From: Xylanimonas oleitrophica
GTDB lineage: Bacteria; Actinomycetota; Actinomycetes; Actinomycetales; Cellulomonadaceae
NCBI RefSeq assembly: GCF_003244315.1
Contig: NZ_QKWH01000015.1
Span: 1-64,000 of the forward strand
Reading direction: 5' to 3'
DNA length: 64,000 bases
Below the pieces are notes generated by a model. It worked only from the letters and a program-made list of their open reading frames with translations, was not told the DNA's origin and did no database searches. Below, piece by piece: positions 15,914-24,343 of this stretch (position 1 is its first letter; every line of letters starts with the position of its first letter). The position numbers and the translations under genes were made by a program.

Positions 15914-17845
15914 ATGACCGTCACGCACCCGGCCGGCACCGGCCTGCGCCCGGAGGCGGGCGCCCACGCCGGCCTCCCGTTCGTCCCTTCCTCGAGCCGC
16001 TGGCGCCCGTTGGGGCTCGGCGAGGTCACCCTGGACGGCGGCTTCTGGGCCGAGCGCCAGGAGCTGAACGCCTCGGCGCTGATCCCGCACGTGGAGCGCT
16101 GGGTGGAGCGCATGGGCTGGGCGGGCAACTTCGACGCCGCCGCGCAGGGCCGCCTGCCCGGGGCCCGGAGGGGCCGCGAGTTCTCCGACTCGGAGATCTA
16201 CAAGCTGCTGGAGGCGATGGCCTGGGAGGTGGGCCGCACGGGGGACGCCGACCTGGACGCCCGCCTGCGGCGGCTGACGGCCCGGGTGGCCGCGGCGCAG
16301 GAGCCGGACGGCTACGTGAACACGATGTTCGGCCGGTCGGGGCAGGGGGAGCGTTACAGCGACCTGCAGTGGGGCCACGAGCTGTACTGCTTCGGTCACC
16401 TGATCCAGGCGGGGGTGGCGCGGGCGCGCACGCACGGCGACGACGAGCTGGTGCAGGTGGCGGTGCGGGCAGCCGACCACGTGTGCCGCCAGTTCGGCCC
16501 GGACGGCGACCAGCGCGTGTGCGGCCACCCGGAGATCGAGGTGGCGCTGGTGGAGCTGTACCGGGTCACGGGGGAGCGTCGCTACCTGGACCAGGCGCGC
16601 GCGTTCGTGGACCGCCGCGGGCACGGGGTGCTGGGCGACATCGAGCTGGGTGCCACGTACTACCAGGACGACGTGCCGGTCCGGGAGGCGGAGGTGCTGG
16701 CGGGGCACGCGGTGCGGGCCCTGTACCTGGCCGCTGGGGCGGCGGACGTGGCCACGGAGACGGGCGACGAGGAGCTGCTGGGCGCCGTCGTGTCGCAGAC
16801 GCTGGCGACGCTGGCGCGGCGCACGTACCTGACCGGTGGGATGGGGGCGCACCACGAGGGCGAGTCGTTCGGGGTGGACTTCGAGCTGCCGCCGGACCGG
16901 TCGTACTCGGAGACGTGCGCGGGCGTGGCGTCGGTCATGCTGAACCACCGGCTGCTGCTGGCCACGGGCGACGCCCGCCACGCGGACGCCGTGGAGCGCA
17001 CGCTGTTCAACGTGGTGGCGACGTCGCCGGCGGAGGACGGGCAGGCGTTCTACTACACGAACACGCTGCACCAGCGGGTGCCCGGCCGTGAGGTGGACCC
17101 GGACGTGGCGAGCCCGCGCGCCGCGTCGAGCCTGCGGGCGCCGTTCTTCGAGGTGTCGTGCTGCCCCACGAACCTGACGCGCACGTTCGCGTCGCTGGGG
17201 GCGTACGTCGCGTCGCAGGACGAGGCGGGCGTGCAGCTGCACCAGTACGCCGCGGCGACGGTGCGTGCACACCTGGCCGGGGGCGCGGTGGTGCTGCGGG
17301 TGCGCACGAGCTACCCCGACGAGGGCCGGGTCGAGGTGGAGGTGGTCGAGGCGCCCGCGGGTCCGTGGGAGCTGACGCTGCGGGTGCCGGCGTGGGCGAG
17401 CGGGGCGGTGGTCCGCAGCGCGCAGGGGGCGCGACGGGCCGAGCCGGGCTACGTGCAGGTGGCGGGCCCGGCGGCCGGCGAGGTTGTCGTGCTCGAGCTG
17501 CCGGTGGCTGCGCGGTGGACGTGGGCCGACCCGCGGGTGGACGCGGTGCGGGGCCAGGTCGCCGTGGAGCGGGGCCCGGTGGTGATGGCGCTGGAGTCGG
17601 TGGACCTGGGCGCCGACGTCGCGGGGGCACGGGTGCGCACGGACGTGCCGCCGGTGGACGACGGTGGCCAGGTGCGGGTGCCGGTGCGCACGGTCGAGGC
17701 CGTGGACGGTGACTGGCCGTACGGTGACGCGCCGGCGCGCGAGGTGGGCCGTGGTGCGGGGGAGCGCCTGGTGCCGCTGGTGCCGTACCACTCGTGGGCC
17801 GAGCGGGGCCCGTCGACCATGCGGGTGTGGATCCCGCAGGGCTGA
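15914..17845 (+). CDS. GH127 beta-L-arabinofuranosidase (643 aa)
   Basis: Retaining glycosidase that removes beta-L-arabinofuranosyl units, using a zinc-bound Cys nucleophile. The motif set of the HypBA1 family is present: LLEAMAWEVGRTGD (about 99-112), MGAHHEGESFGVDFELPPDR (about 312-331), YSETCAG (about 333-339; zinc Glu and Cys) and EVSCCPTNLTRTFASLG (about 413-429; CC holds the nucleophile and a zinc ligand). Length matches the family (about 650). It has no signal peptide, so it acts in the cytosol on imported arabinosides, consistent with the transporter directly upstream. ATG 15914 has GAAGGA at 15902-15907. A perfect hairpin follows. Confidence 0.9.
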   Translation: MTVTHPAGTGLRPEAGAHAGLPFVPSSSRWRPLGLGEVTLDGGFWAERQELNASALIPHVERWVERMGWAGNFDAAAQGRLPGARRGREFSDSEIYKLLEAMAWEVGRTGDADLDARLRRLTARVAAAQEPDGYVNTMFGRSGQGERYSDLQWGHELYCFGHLIQAGVARARTHGDDELVQVAVRAADHVCRQFGPDGDQRVCGHPEIEVALVELYRVTGERRYLDQARAFVDRRGHGVLGDIELGATYYQDDVPVREAEVLAGHAVRALYLAAGAADVATETGDEELLGAVVSQTLATLARRTYLTGGMGAHHEGESFGVDFELPPDRSYSETCAGVASVMLNHRLLLATGDARHADAVERTLFNVVATSPAEDGQAFYYTNTLHQRVPGREVDPDVASPRAASSLRAPFFEVSCCPTNLTRTFASLGAYVASQDEAGVQLHQYAAATVRAHLAGGAVVLRVRTSYPDEGRVEVEVVEAPAGPWELTLRVPAWASGAVVRSAQGARRAEPGYVQVAGPAAGEVVVLELPVAARWTWADPRVDAVRGQVAVERGPVVMALESVDLGADVAGARVRTDVPPVDDGGQVRVPVRTVEAVDGDWPYGDAPAREVGRGAGERLVPLVPYHSWAERGPSTMRVWIPQG

Positions 17846-17859
17846 CGGTCCGGCGTCGG

Positions 17860-17901
17860 TGCCAGAAGGAGCGCACGGTTCTCCGTGCGCTCCTTCTGGC
17901 A
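17860..17901. terminator. Perfect 19-bp hairpin between GH127 and GH51 genes
   Basis: TGCCAGAAGGAGCGCACGG (17860-17878), loop TTCT, and its exact complement (17883-17901). Located 14 bp after the GH127 stop and 81 bp from the end of the convergent GH51 gene. Suitable as a bidirectional terminator. Confidence 0.9.
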
Positions 17902-17982
17902 TGTTGGGCCTGGCGTCTCGGGTCTGGCGTCCTGGCCCTGACGCCGGGCCGGGCGCGCCCCCTGCGCGCGCCCGGGTGCGGG

Positions 17983-19518
17983 TCACGCCGTCGTGAGCGT
18001 CCCTGCCAGGGCCGTCCAGGACTCGGGCTCGAGGCGCACGGTGGTGCGCGCGCCCTGGGCGGGGCGCACCGCCGTCGTGACGTCGACGGGGCCCCAGCAC
18101 CGCTCTGCCACGCGCGCCGCGTGCTGCGGGCCGTGCACGGCCGGCTCGTGGTCGGCGAGCATCCGCAGCCCCTCGTGCACGGCGAGCGCGGAGCCGACGT
18201 GGTCGATCTCCACCTCGACCGGCTCGGCGGACCTGTTGGTGAGGAACAGGGCCAGCGCGCCGTCGTCGTCCACGGTGGCGGCCGCCGTCACCACGGGCAC
18301 CTCGCCGTGGCGGGCGGTGCCGTACGACGGCGTGGTGACACGCACGTCGAGCGCCTCGCCGCGGGCGAGGCGCGCCGTCGTCGCGAACGGGTGGAAGGTG
18401 GGCTGGCGCCAGGCCTCGCCGCCGGGTTCGGTCATGATCGGTGCGATGACGTTGACGAGCTGGGCGAGGGCCGCGACGGGGACGCGGTCGGCGTGGTTGA
18501 GCAGGGTGACCAGGAGGTCGCCGACGACGACGGCGTCCAGGCCCGAGTAGACGTCCTCGATGATGCGCGGGGCGTCCCGCTGGATCGGGAGGTTCTTCTC
18601 GCCGGGGAACCGGGACTCCAGGTACCAGACGTTCCACTCGTCGAAGCTGATGGTGATCTTCTTGTCCGAGCGGCGCTCGGCGCCGACGGCGTCCGCCGAG
18701 GCCACCACGCGGTCCACGAAACGGTCCATGGCGGTGCCCGAGGCGAGGAAGGAGCCGCGGTCGCCGTCGAGCTCCTCGTAGTAGGCGTGCATGGAGATGT
18801 GGTCGACGATGTCGTACGTGTACGACAGGACGGTGCGCTCCCACTCGCCGAAGGTGGGCATCTGCATGGAGCTGGACCCGCAGACGACGAGCTCGATGCT
18901 CGGGTCCACGAGCTTCATGGCGTGCCCGGCCTGGGCGGCGAGCTTTCCGTACTCGTGGGCGTCCTTGTGCCCGATCTGCCAGGGCCCGTCCATCTCGTTG
19001 CCCAGGCACCACAGCCGCACGCCGTAGGGCTTCTCGCGGCCGTTGGCGATGCGCAGGTCGGCCCAGCGGGTGCCGGCCTCGCCGTTGCAGTACTCGACGA
19101 GCGCGGCGGCCGCCTCGACGCCGCGGGTGCCGAGGTTCACGGCCATCATCGGCTCGATGCCCTCGCGCTCCGCCCACTGCAGGAACTCGTCGGTGCCCAC
19201 CAGGTAGGGCTCGACGGTGCGCCACGCCAGGTCGAGGAACGGCTTGCGCTGCTCGACGGGCCCGACGCCGTCCTCCCACACGTAGTTCGAGACGAAGTTG
19301 CCGCCGGGGTAGCGGACCACGGTCACGCCCAGCTCGCGGGTGAGCCCGGCGACGTCGCCGCGGAACCCGTGCTCGTCGGCCGTGGGGTGCCCGGGCTCGT
19401 AGATGCCGGTGTAGACCGCGCGGCCCAGGTGCTCGACGAAGGAGCCGAACAGGCGGCGGTCGACGCGGCCCTTGCGGAACGCGGGGTGGAGGGTGACGCG
19501 GACGGCGTTGTCGCTCAT
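17983..19518 (-). CDS. GH51 alpha-L-arabinofuranosidase (511 aa)
   Basis: Hydrolyses terminal alpha-L-arabinofuranosyl residues of arabinan and arabinoxylan oligosaccharides. ATG 19518 with GAGG six bases upstream. Family signatures: FGSFVEHLGRAVYTGIYEP (about 24-42), VVRYPGGNFVSNYVWEDG (about 67-84), CLGNEMDGPWQIGH (about 171-184; Glu is the acid/base) and ITISFDEWNVWYLES (about 287-301; Glu is the nucleophile). Standard length and no signal peptide, so intracellular. Convergent with GH127 and divergent from its probable LacI regulator across a perfect palindrome. Confidence 0.95.
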   Translation of the reverse strand: MSDNAVRVTLHPAFRKGRVDRRLFGSFVEHLGRAVYTGIYEPGHPTADEHGFRGDVAGLTRELGVTVVRYPGGNFVSNYVWEDGVGPVEQRKPFLDLAWRTVEPYLVGTDEFLQWAEREGIEPMMAVNLGTRGVEAAAALVEYCNGEAGTRWADLRIANGREKPYGVRLWCLGNEMDGPWQIGHKDAHEYGKLAAQAGHAMKLVDPSIELVVCGSSSMQMPTFGEWERTVLSYTYDIVDHISMHAYYEELDGDRGSFLASGTAMDRFVDRVVASADAVGAERRSDKKITISFDEWNVWYLESRFPGEKNLPIQRDAPRIIEDVYSGLDAVVVGDLLVTLLNHADRVPVAALAQLVNVIAPIMTEPGGEAWRQPTFHPFATTARLARGEALDVRVTTPSYGTARHGEVPVVTAAATVDDDGALALFLTNRSAEPVEVEIDHVGSALAVHEGLRMLADHEPAVHGPQHAARVAERCWGPVDVTTAVRPAQGARTTVRLEPESWTALAGTLTTA

Positions 19519-19542
19519 GGTGATCCTCTGCGGAGAGTCGAT

Positions 19543-19554
19543 TACATCGATGTA
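19543..19554. promoter_or_regulatory. LacI-type operator between GH51 and lacI genes
   Basis: TACATCGATGTA is a perfect 12-bp palindrome centred on CG, placed 24 bp before the GH51 start and 53 bp before the divergent LacI start. It is well placed for a LacI-family repressor to control both genes. Its sequence differs from the araB operator, so a different regulator probably binds it. Confidence 0.65.
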
Positions 19555-19607
19555 CATTAGCGGTTCCCAGGCATCCGCACGAGGTGCCCCCGCCGAGGAG
19601 GAGGCGC

Positions 19608-20612
19608 ATGGCCGTCACCATGCGGCACGTCGCCGAGCGCGCCGGCGTCTCGGTCAAGACCGTCTCGAACGTCGTCACCGGGTACCCCCACGTGCGCCCG
19701 CAGACCAGGGAGCGCGTCGAGCGCGCCATCGCCGAGCTGGGCTACCAGGTCAACCTGTCCGCGCGCAGCCTGCGGCAGGGACGCACCGGGATCATCGGCC
19801 TCGCCCTGCCCGAGCTGTCGCTGCCGTACTTCGCCGAGCTGGCCGACTCCGTGATCCGGGTGGCGGAGCAGCACGGTCTCGTGGTGCTCATCGAGCAGAC
19901 CGGAGCCGATCGGGCCCGCGAGCTCGAGGTGCTGCACAGCGAGCGACGACGCCTCACCGACGGCCTGCTGTTCTCCCCGCTGGCGCTGGAGCCCGACGAG
20001 ACGGCGCTGCTGGAGGTCGGCTACCCCCTGGTGCTGCTGGGGGAGCGGATCTTCGACGGGCCCGCCGACCACGTGACCATGGCGAACGTGGAAGGTGCCC
20101 GTGCCGCCACCACACACCTCGTGGAGCGCGGCTGCCGGCGTATCGCCGTGCTCGGCGCTCACGAGGGCGAGCGCATGGGGTCCGCGGTGCTGCGCCTGGA
20201 GGGATACCGGGCGGCGCTGGCCGACGCCGGCCTCCCGTTCGACCCCGCGCTGGTCGGCCCCGCCGGGGCGTGGCACCGGTCCACCGGCGCCGAGGCGATG
20301 GCGCGGCTGCTCGACACGGGGGCGGATGTCGACGGCGTGTTCGCCATGAACGACGCGCTCGCGCTCGGCGCGCTGCACACCTTGCACCTGCGCCGTGTGG
20401 CCGTGCCGCAGGAGATCGCCGTGATCGGGTTCGACGACGTCGACGACGCCCGCTACTCGCAGCCGCCGCTGAGCTCCGTCTCGCCGGGGCGCGAGCAGAT
20501 CGCCCGGACGGCGGTGCAGCTGCTCGTGGAGCGGATCGCCGGGTCCGTGGTGGCGCCCCGGCGGGTGGTGGCGGACTTCGAGGTGGCGGCGCGGGAGTCG
20601 ACGGCGCGCTGA
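19608..20612 (+). CDS. LacI-family regulator, probable repressor of the GH51 gene (334 aa)
   Basis: ATG 19608 with GAGGAGGAGG at 19594-19603. HTH MRHVAERAGVSVKTVSNVVT (residues 5-24), hinge VNLSARSLRQGRTGIIGLAL, and a sugar-sensing core with LTDGLLFSPLALEPDE, VFAMNDALALGALHTLHL and EIAVIGFDDVDDARYSQPPL. It diverges from the GH51 arabinofuranosidase with the palindrome at 19543 between them, so local and autogenous control is likely. It is the third LacI protein in this 14-kb catabolic block. Confidence 0.88.
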   Translation: MAVTMRHVAERAGVSVKTVSNVVTGYPHVRPQTRERVERAIAELGYQVNLSARSLRQGRTGIIGLALPELSLPYFAELADSVIRVAEQHGLVVLIEQTGADRARELEVLHSERRRLTDGLLFSPLALEPDETALLEVGYPLVLLGERIFDGPADHVTMANVEGARAATTHLVERGCRRIAVLGAHEGERMGSAVLRLEGYRAALADAGLPFDPALVGPAGAWHRSTGAEAMARLLDTGADVDGVFAMNDALALGALHTLHLRRVAVPQEIAVIGFDDVDDARYSQPPLSSVSPGREQIARTAVQLLVERIAGSVVAPRRVVADFEVAARESTAR

Positions 20613-20648
20613 GGCGCCGGGATCCCGGCGCCCGCCGTGGCGGGCGCC
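20613..20648. terminator. Overlapping palindromes between lacI and trkA
   Basis: GGCGCCGGGATCCCGGCGCC (20613-20632) is a perfect palindrome starting right at the lacI stop. It overlaps a second hairpin with 10-base arms GGCGCCCGCC/GGCGGGCGCC (20627-20648). The two can form alternative structures and lie between convergent genes. Confidence 0.65.
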
Positions 20649-20655
20649 GTCCCTG

Positions 20656-21333
20656 TCAGGGCCGCGCGGAGAACCGCTCCAGCAGGTCGGCGTGCCCCGA
20701 GCAGACGATGAGGTCGTTCGAGCTGACGCGGGTCTCGGGCGTGGCGTACTGGAACTCGATCCCGGGGGACTTCACGCCGATGACGGTGATGCCGTACCGC
20801 TGGCGGATGTTCGACTGCGCCAGCGTGAAGCCCTGCATCTCCTTGGGCGGGCGCATCTTGACGATGGTGAAGCCGTCCTCCACCTCGATGTAGTCGAGCA
20901 TCTTGCCGCTGACGAGGTGCGCGACGCGGGAGCCGGCGTCGGCCTCGGGGAAGACGACGTGGTGGGCGCCGATGCGCTGCAGGATGCGCCCGTGCTCGGA
21001 CGACACCGCCTTGGCCCAGATCTGCGGGGTGCCCAGGTCCACCAGGTTGGCGGTGACCAGCACGGACGCCTCGAGGGAGGAGCCGATGCCCACGACGGCG
21101 ACGCCGAAGTCGCGCGCACCCAGCTGCTCGAGCGCCTCGGGGTTGGTGGCGTCTGCCTCGACCAGGGGCAGGCGCCCCGACCACTGCGCCACCAGCCGCT
21201 CGTCCCGCTCGACGGCCAGCACGTCCTGACCGAGGCGGTCGAGCGTGGAGGCCAGCGCGGTGCCGAACCGGCCGAGCCCGATGATGAGCACGCCGGCGTC
21301 ACGCTCGGGCGTCTTCTTCTCCCTGTCGGGCAC
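20656..21333 (-). CDS. trkA: Trk/Ktr potassium uptake regulatory subunit, RCK protein (225 aa)
   Basis: Cytosolic NAD-binding gating subunit of the K+ channel encoded by the upstream gene. N-terminal Rossmann motif VLIIGLGRFGTALASTL (residues 15-31), EADATNPEALEQLG and VAVVGIGSSLEASVLVTANL follow; the C-terminal half (EDGFTIVKMRPP onward) is a TrkA-C domain that binds small ligands. A single-unit, KtrA-like length rather than the double-length TrkA of Proteobacteria. Ten bases separate it from the trkH gene, so the two form one operon. Confidence 0.92.
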   Translation of the reverse strand: MPDREKKTPERDAGVLIIGLGRFGTALASTLDRLGQDVLAVERDERLVAQWSGRLPLVEADATNPEALEQLGARDFGVAVVGIGSSLEASVLVTANLVDLGTPQIWAKAVSSEHGRILQRIGAHHVVFPEADAGSRVAHLVSGKMLDYIEVEDGFTIVKMRPPKEMQGFTLAQSNIRQRYGITVIGVKSPGIEFQYATPETRVSSNDLIVCSGHADLLERFSARP

Positions 21334-21343
21334 GGAGGTCCTC

Positions 21344-22735
21344 TCAGCCGATGATGGGGCGTTCCTCGGGGAAGCGTACGATGCGGCGCCGGTCGCGCAG
21401 GGCCAGGGCGGCGGCGAACGTCATGGTGCCGGTGCGGCCCACGAACATCAGTGCGCACAGCACGTACTTGCCGGCGTCCGGCAGGTTCTGCGACAGCCCC
21501 GTCGACAGGCCGCAGGTGGCGAACGCGCTGATCACCTCGAACAGCACGATGTCGAGGGACTCCCCGGTGATCTCCAGCAGCACCAGGGAGCTGACCAGCA
21601 CCGCGGTGGCGCCCACGAACACGACCGCGATCGACAGGCGCAGCGTGTCGCGCGGGATGCGGCGGCCGTAGGCCTCGATGTCCCGGTCGCCGCGCGCCTC
21701 CGCGACGATCGCCAGCAGCATGACGGCGAGCGTGGAGACCTTGATGCCGCCCGCGGTGGAGGCGGACCCGCCGCCGACGAACATCAGTGCGTCGGTGATG
21801 AGCCAGCTCGACTCGCGCATCTCCGCGACGTCCACGGTGGAGAACCCGCCCGAGCGGGGCATGACGGACGCGAAGAGGGACGCGAGGAGCTTGTCGTCGA
21901 AGGACAGGTCGCCGAACGTGCGCGGGTTGTTCCACTCCATGAGCGCCATCAGCACCCAGCCCACGAGCACCAGGACCGCGCTCGTGGCGATCGTCAGCTT
22001 GGTGTGCAGGGACCAGCGCGACCAGTAGCGGCCTCGGCCGGCCTTCTTGCGCGAGGACAGCACGTTGAGGATCACCGGGAAGCCGAGAGAGCCCACGAAC
22101 ACGCCGAGGATGATCGGCAGGCACAGGAACCAGTCGCCGGTGTGCGGCATGAGCCCCTCGGGCGTGGGCACGAACCCGGCGTTGTTGAAGGCCGAGATGC
22201 CGTAGAAGATCGCGTGCCACGCGGCCTCGCCCACCGTCTCCTGCAGCACCAGGAACCGGGGGAACAGCATCAGGGCGATCAGCAGCTCGAGAGACGTGGA
22301 GGTGATGATCACGACCCGCACGAGCGAGCCGACCTCGCCCAGCTTGTCCGTCTTGGTCTCCGAGGCGGTGAGCATGCGCTGGGTCAGGCCGATGCGGCGG
22401 GAGACGGCCAGGCCGAGGATGGAGGCCAGCGTCATGACGCCGAACCCGCCGACCTTGATGGCCAGGAGGATGACCACCAGGCCCCACGCCGACCAGTAGG
22501 TGCCGGTGTCCACGACCGTCAGCCCGGTGACGCAGACCGCCGAGATCGCGGTGAACAGGGCGTCGACGAACTGCGCCCGCTCGCCCGAGGCCGTCGCCCA
22601 GGGCATGAGGAGCAGCACGGTGAACAGCCCGCACACCCCGAGGAACGCGGTCACCGCCAGGCGGGCGGGGGACTGCCGGGCGAGCCGTTCGACGAGCTCG
22701 CGGCCCGCGAAGATGCTGTCGCGCACGCGTGCCAC
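21344..22735 (-). CDS. trkH: TrkH/KtrB-family potassium channel subunit (463 aa)
   Basis: Membrane pore of the K+ uptake system. GTG 22735 with AAGGAG about eight bases upstream on the minus strand. The four pore loops of the family are visible: FTAISAVCVTGLTVVDTGTY, YGISAFNNAGFVPTPEG, FASVMPRSGGFSTVDVAEM and FEVISAFATCGLSTGLS, each carrying the conserved selectivity Gly, with membrane helices between them, and GGGSASTAGGIKVSTLAV after the third. Usual length. Divergent from acuC and co-directional with trkA. Confidence 0.93.
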   Translation of the reverse strand: MARVRDSIFAGRELVERLARQSPARLAVTAFLGVCGLFTVLLLMPWATASGERAQFVDALFTAISAVCVTGLTVVDTGTYWSAWGLVVILLAIKVGGFGVMTLASILGLAVSRRIGLTQRMLTASETKTDKLGEVGSLVRVVIITSTSLELLIALMLFPRFLVLQETVGEAAWHAIFYGISAFNNAGFVPTPEGLMPHTGDWFLCLPIILGVFVGSLGFPVILNVLSSRKKAGRGRYWSRWSLHTKLTIATSAVLVLVGWVLMALMEWNNPRTFGDLSFDDKLLASLFASVMPRSGGFSTVDVAEMRESSWLITDALMFVGGGSASTAGGIKVSTLAVMLLAIVAEARGDRDIEAYGRRIPRDTLRLSIAVVFVGATAVLVSSLVLLEITGESLDIVLFEVISAFATCGLSTGLSQNLPDAGKYVLCALMFVGRTGTMTFAAALALRDRRRIVRFPEERPIIG

Positions 22736-22810
22736 CGCGTCTCCTTCCGTCGGTCCGCCCGGGCGGACGCCGGACCAACTCTGCCACGGGAGTCGGCTAC
22801 CGTGGCGGGC

Positions 22811-23983
22811 ATGCGTCTGGCACGGCTCGTCTGGGGCCCCGAGCTCCTGCGGTACGACTTCGGCCGCGGGCACCCCATGGCACCGGCCCGGCTCGATCTG
22901 ACCATGCGGCTCGTGGGAGAGCTGGGGCTGCTCGCCTCGCCCGAGCTGGAGGTCGTGCCGGCGGCCGTGGCCCCCGACGCCCTGCTCGAGACGGTTCACG
23001 ACCCCGCCTACGTCGCCGCGGTGCGCCGTGCCGACGCCGGCACCCCCGACCCGCTGCGGGGCCTGGGCACCGAGGACGACCCGGTGTTCCCCGGCATGCA
23101 CGAGGCGGCGGCCCGGCTCGTAGCCGGGTCGGTCGACGTCGCGCAGGCCGTGTGGGACGGCGCGGTGCAGCACGGTCTGAACATCGCCGGCGGCATGCAC
23201 CACGCCCGCCGGGACGCGGCGTCGGGCTTCTGCATCTACAACGACGCGGTGGCGGCCGTGCAGCGCCTGCTGGACCAGGGCGCGCGGCGCGTGGCGTACG
23301 TGGACCTGGACGCCCACCACGGCGACGGCGTCGAGCAGATGTTCTGGGACGACGACCGCGTGCTGACCGTCTCGGTGCACCAGGACGGCCACACGCTGTT
23401 CCCCGGCACGGGCAACGCCGCCGACGTCGGAGGGGCGGGTGCCGAGGGCACCGCCGTCAACGTCTCGCTGCCGCCCCGCACCGGGTCGGGCGCCTGGCTG
23501 CGGGCCGTGGACGCCGTCCTGCCTGCGGTGGTACGCGAGTTCCGGCCCGACGTGATCGTCTCGCAGCACGGGGCCGACGCCCACCGGCGCGACCCGTTGT
23601 CCGACCTGCGCGTGGGCGTGGACGCCCAGCGCACGGCCGCCCGCTGGGTCCACGACCTGGCGCACGAGCTGTGCGACGGGCGCTGGGTCGCGCTGGGCGG
23701 TGGCGGCTACGCCGTCGTCGACGTGGTGCCGCTCGTGTGGTCGTCCCTGGTGGCGGAGGCGCTGCACACGCCGCTCGACCTCGGCCGGCCGCTGCCGACG
23801 GCCTGGCGCGAGCACGTCGAGTCCATCTCGGGCCTCGACGCCGCGCGCTGGCTCGGCGTCGAGACGGTGGAGTGGCGGCCGTGGGGCGAGGGGTACGACC
23901 CGGCCGACGACGTGGACCGCAGCGTGCTGGCCACCCGCAAGCACGTGTTCCCCCTGTGGGGGCTGGACCCTTACCAGGACTGA
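22811..23983 (+). CDS. acuC: AcuC-type class I deacetylase (390 aa)
   Basis: Histone-deacetylase-fold, zinc-dependent protein deacetylase; AcuC in Bacillus activates acetyl-CoA synthetase by lysine deacetylation. Motifs: YDFGRGHPMAPARLDLTM (residues about 14-31), GGMHHARRDAASGFCIYNDA (about 124-143, active-site His pair), YVDLDAHHGDGVEQMF (about 162-177, zinc Asp and His), QHGADAHRRDPL (about 252-263, zinc Asp) and ALGGGGY (about 295-301). Full length. Start ATG 22811, 75 bp from the divergent trkH start. No acetate gene lies nearby. Confidence 0.92.
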   Translation: MRLARLVWGPELLRYDFGRGHPMAPARLDLTMRLVGELGLLASPELEVVPAAVAPDALLETVHDPAYVAAVRRADAGTPDPLRGLGTEDDPVFPGMHEAAARLVAGSVDVAQAVWDGAVQHGLNIAGGMHHARRDAASGFCIYNDAVAAVQRLLDQGARRVAYVDLDAHHGDGVEQMFWDDDRVLTVSVHQDGHTLFPGTGNAADVGGAGAEGTAVNVSLPPRTGSGAWLRAVDAVLPAVVREFRPDVIVSQHGADAHRRDPLSDLRVGVDAQRTAARWVHDLAHELCDGRWVALGGGGYAVVDVVPLVWSSLVAEALHTPLDLGRPLPTAWREHVESISGLDAARWLGVETVEWRPWGEGYDPADDVDRSVLATRKHVFPLWGLDPYQD

Positions 23984-24146
23984 CAGGGCTCGCACGGGCC
24001 CTCCCGGACGCTCGGTTCGGGTCCGCGCGGTCCATCAGGTACCCTGAGGGACGGACTTTTCTGTGTTGGTCGGCGGCCGGTCCCCTCACGGGGGCCACGT
24101 GGACCGACGACTGTTCCACCGACCGACCAGCATCGTGGAGGACCTC

Positions 24147-24245
24147 ATGGGCTCCGTCATCAAGAAGCGCCGCAAGCGCATGGCGAAGAAGAAGCACCGC
24201 AAGCTGCTTCGCAAGACGCGTCACCAGCGCCGCAACAAGAAGTGA
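24147..24245 (+). CDS. Ribosomal protein bS22 / AURKAIP1-COX24 mini-protein (32 aa)
   Basis: Thirty-two residues, almost half Lys and Arg, starting MGSVIKKRRKRMAKKKHRKL. It matches the tiny actinobacterial protein seen in mycobacterial 30S subunits (bS22) and the AURKAIP1/COX24 domain. It would bind 16S rRNA near the decoding region. GTGGAGGA lies seven bases before the ATG and a strong hairpin follows 18 bp after the stop, so it is a monocistronic, probably highly expressed gene. Easily missed because of its size. Confidence 0.92.
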   Translation: MGSVIKKRRKRMAKKKHRKLLRKTRHQRRNKK

Positions 24246-24263
24246 GAGCGCGTACGAAGTGAG

Positions 24264-24299
24264 CGAAGAGCCCGGCCCCTCAGGGGGCCGGGCTCTTCG
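24264..24299. terminator. 16-bp hairpin after the bS22 gene
   Basis: CGAAGAGCCCGGCCCC (24264-24279), loop TCAG, and the exact complement (24284-24299), between the bS22 gene and the convergent HAD gene. It can serve both. Confidence 0.9.
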
Positions 24300-24343
24300 T
24301 CTCTCCCGGTCCAGACGCGCAGGTGCCCTGCTCGGGCGCGGGG

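Noticed and set aside
15896-19729. Very long open frame on the minus strand (over 1200 codons)
   Set aside because: It is antisense to the GH127 gene and only partly in register with no known protein. The product is Arg/Pro/His-rich, the usual shadow in GC-rich DNA; the real minus-strand gene here is GH51.
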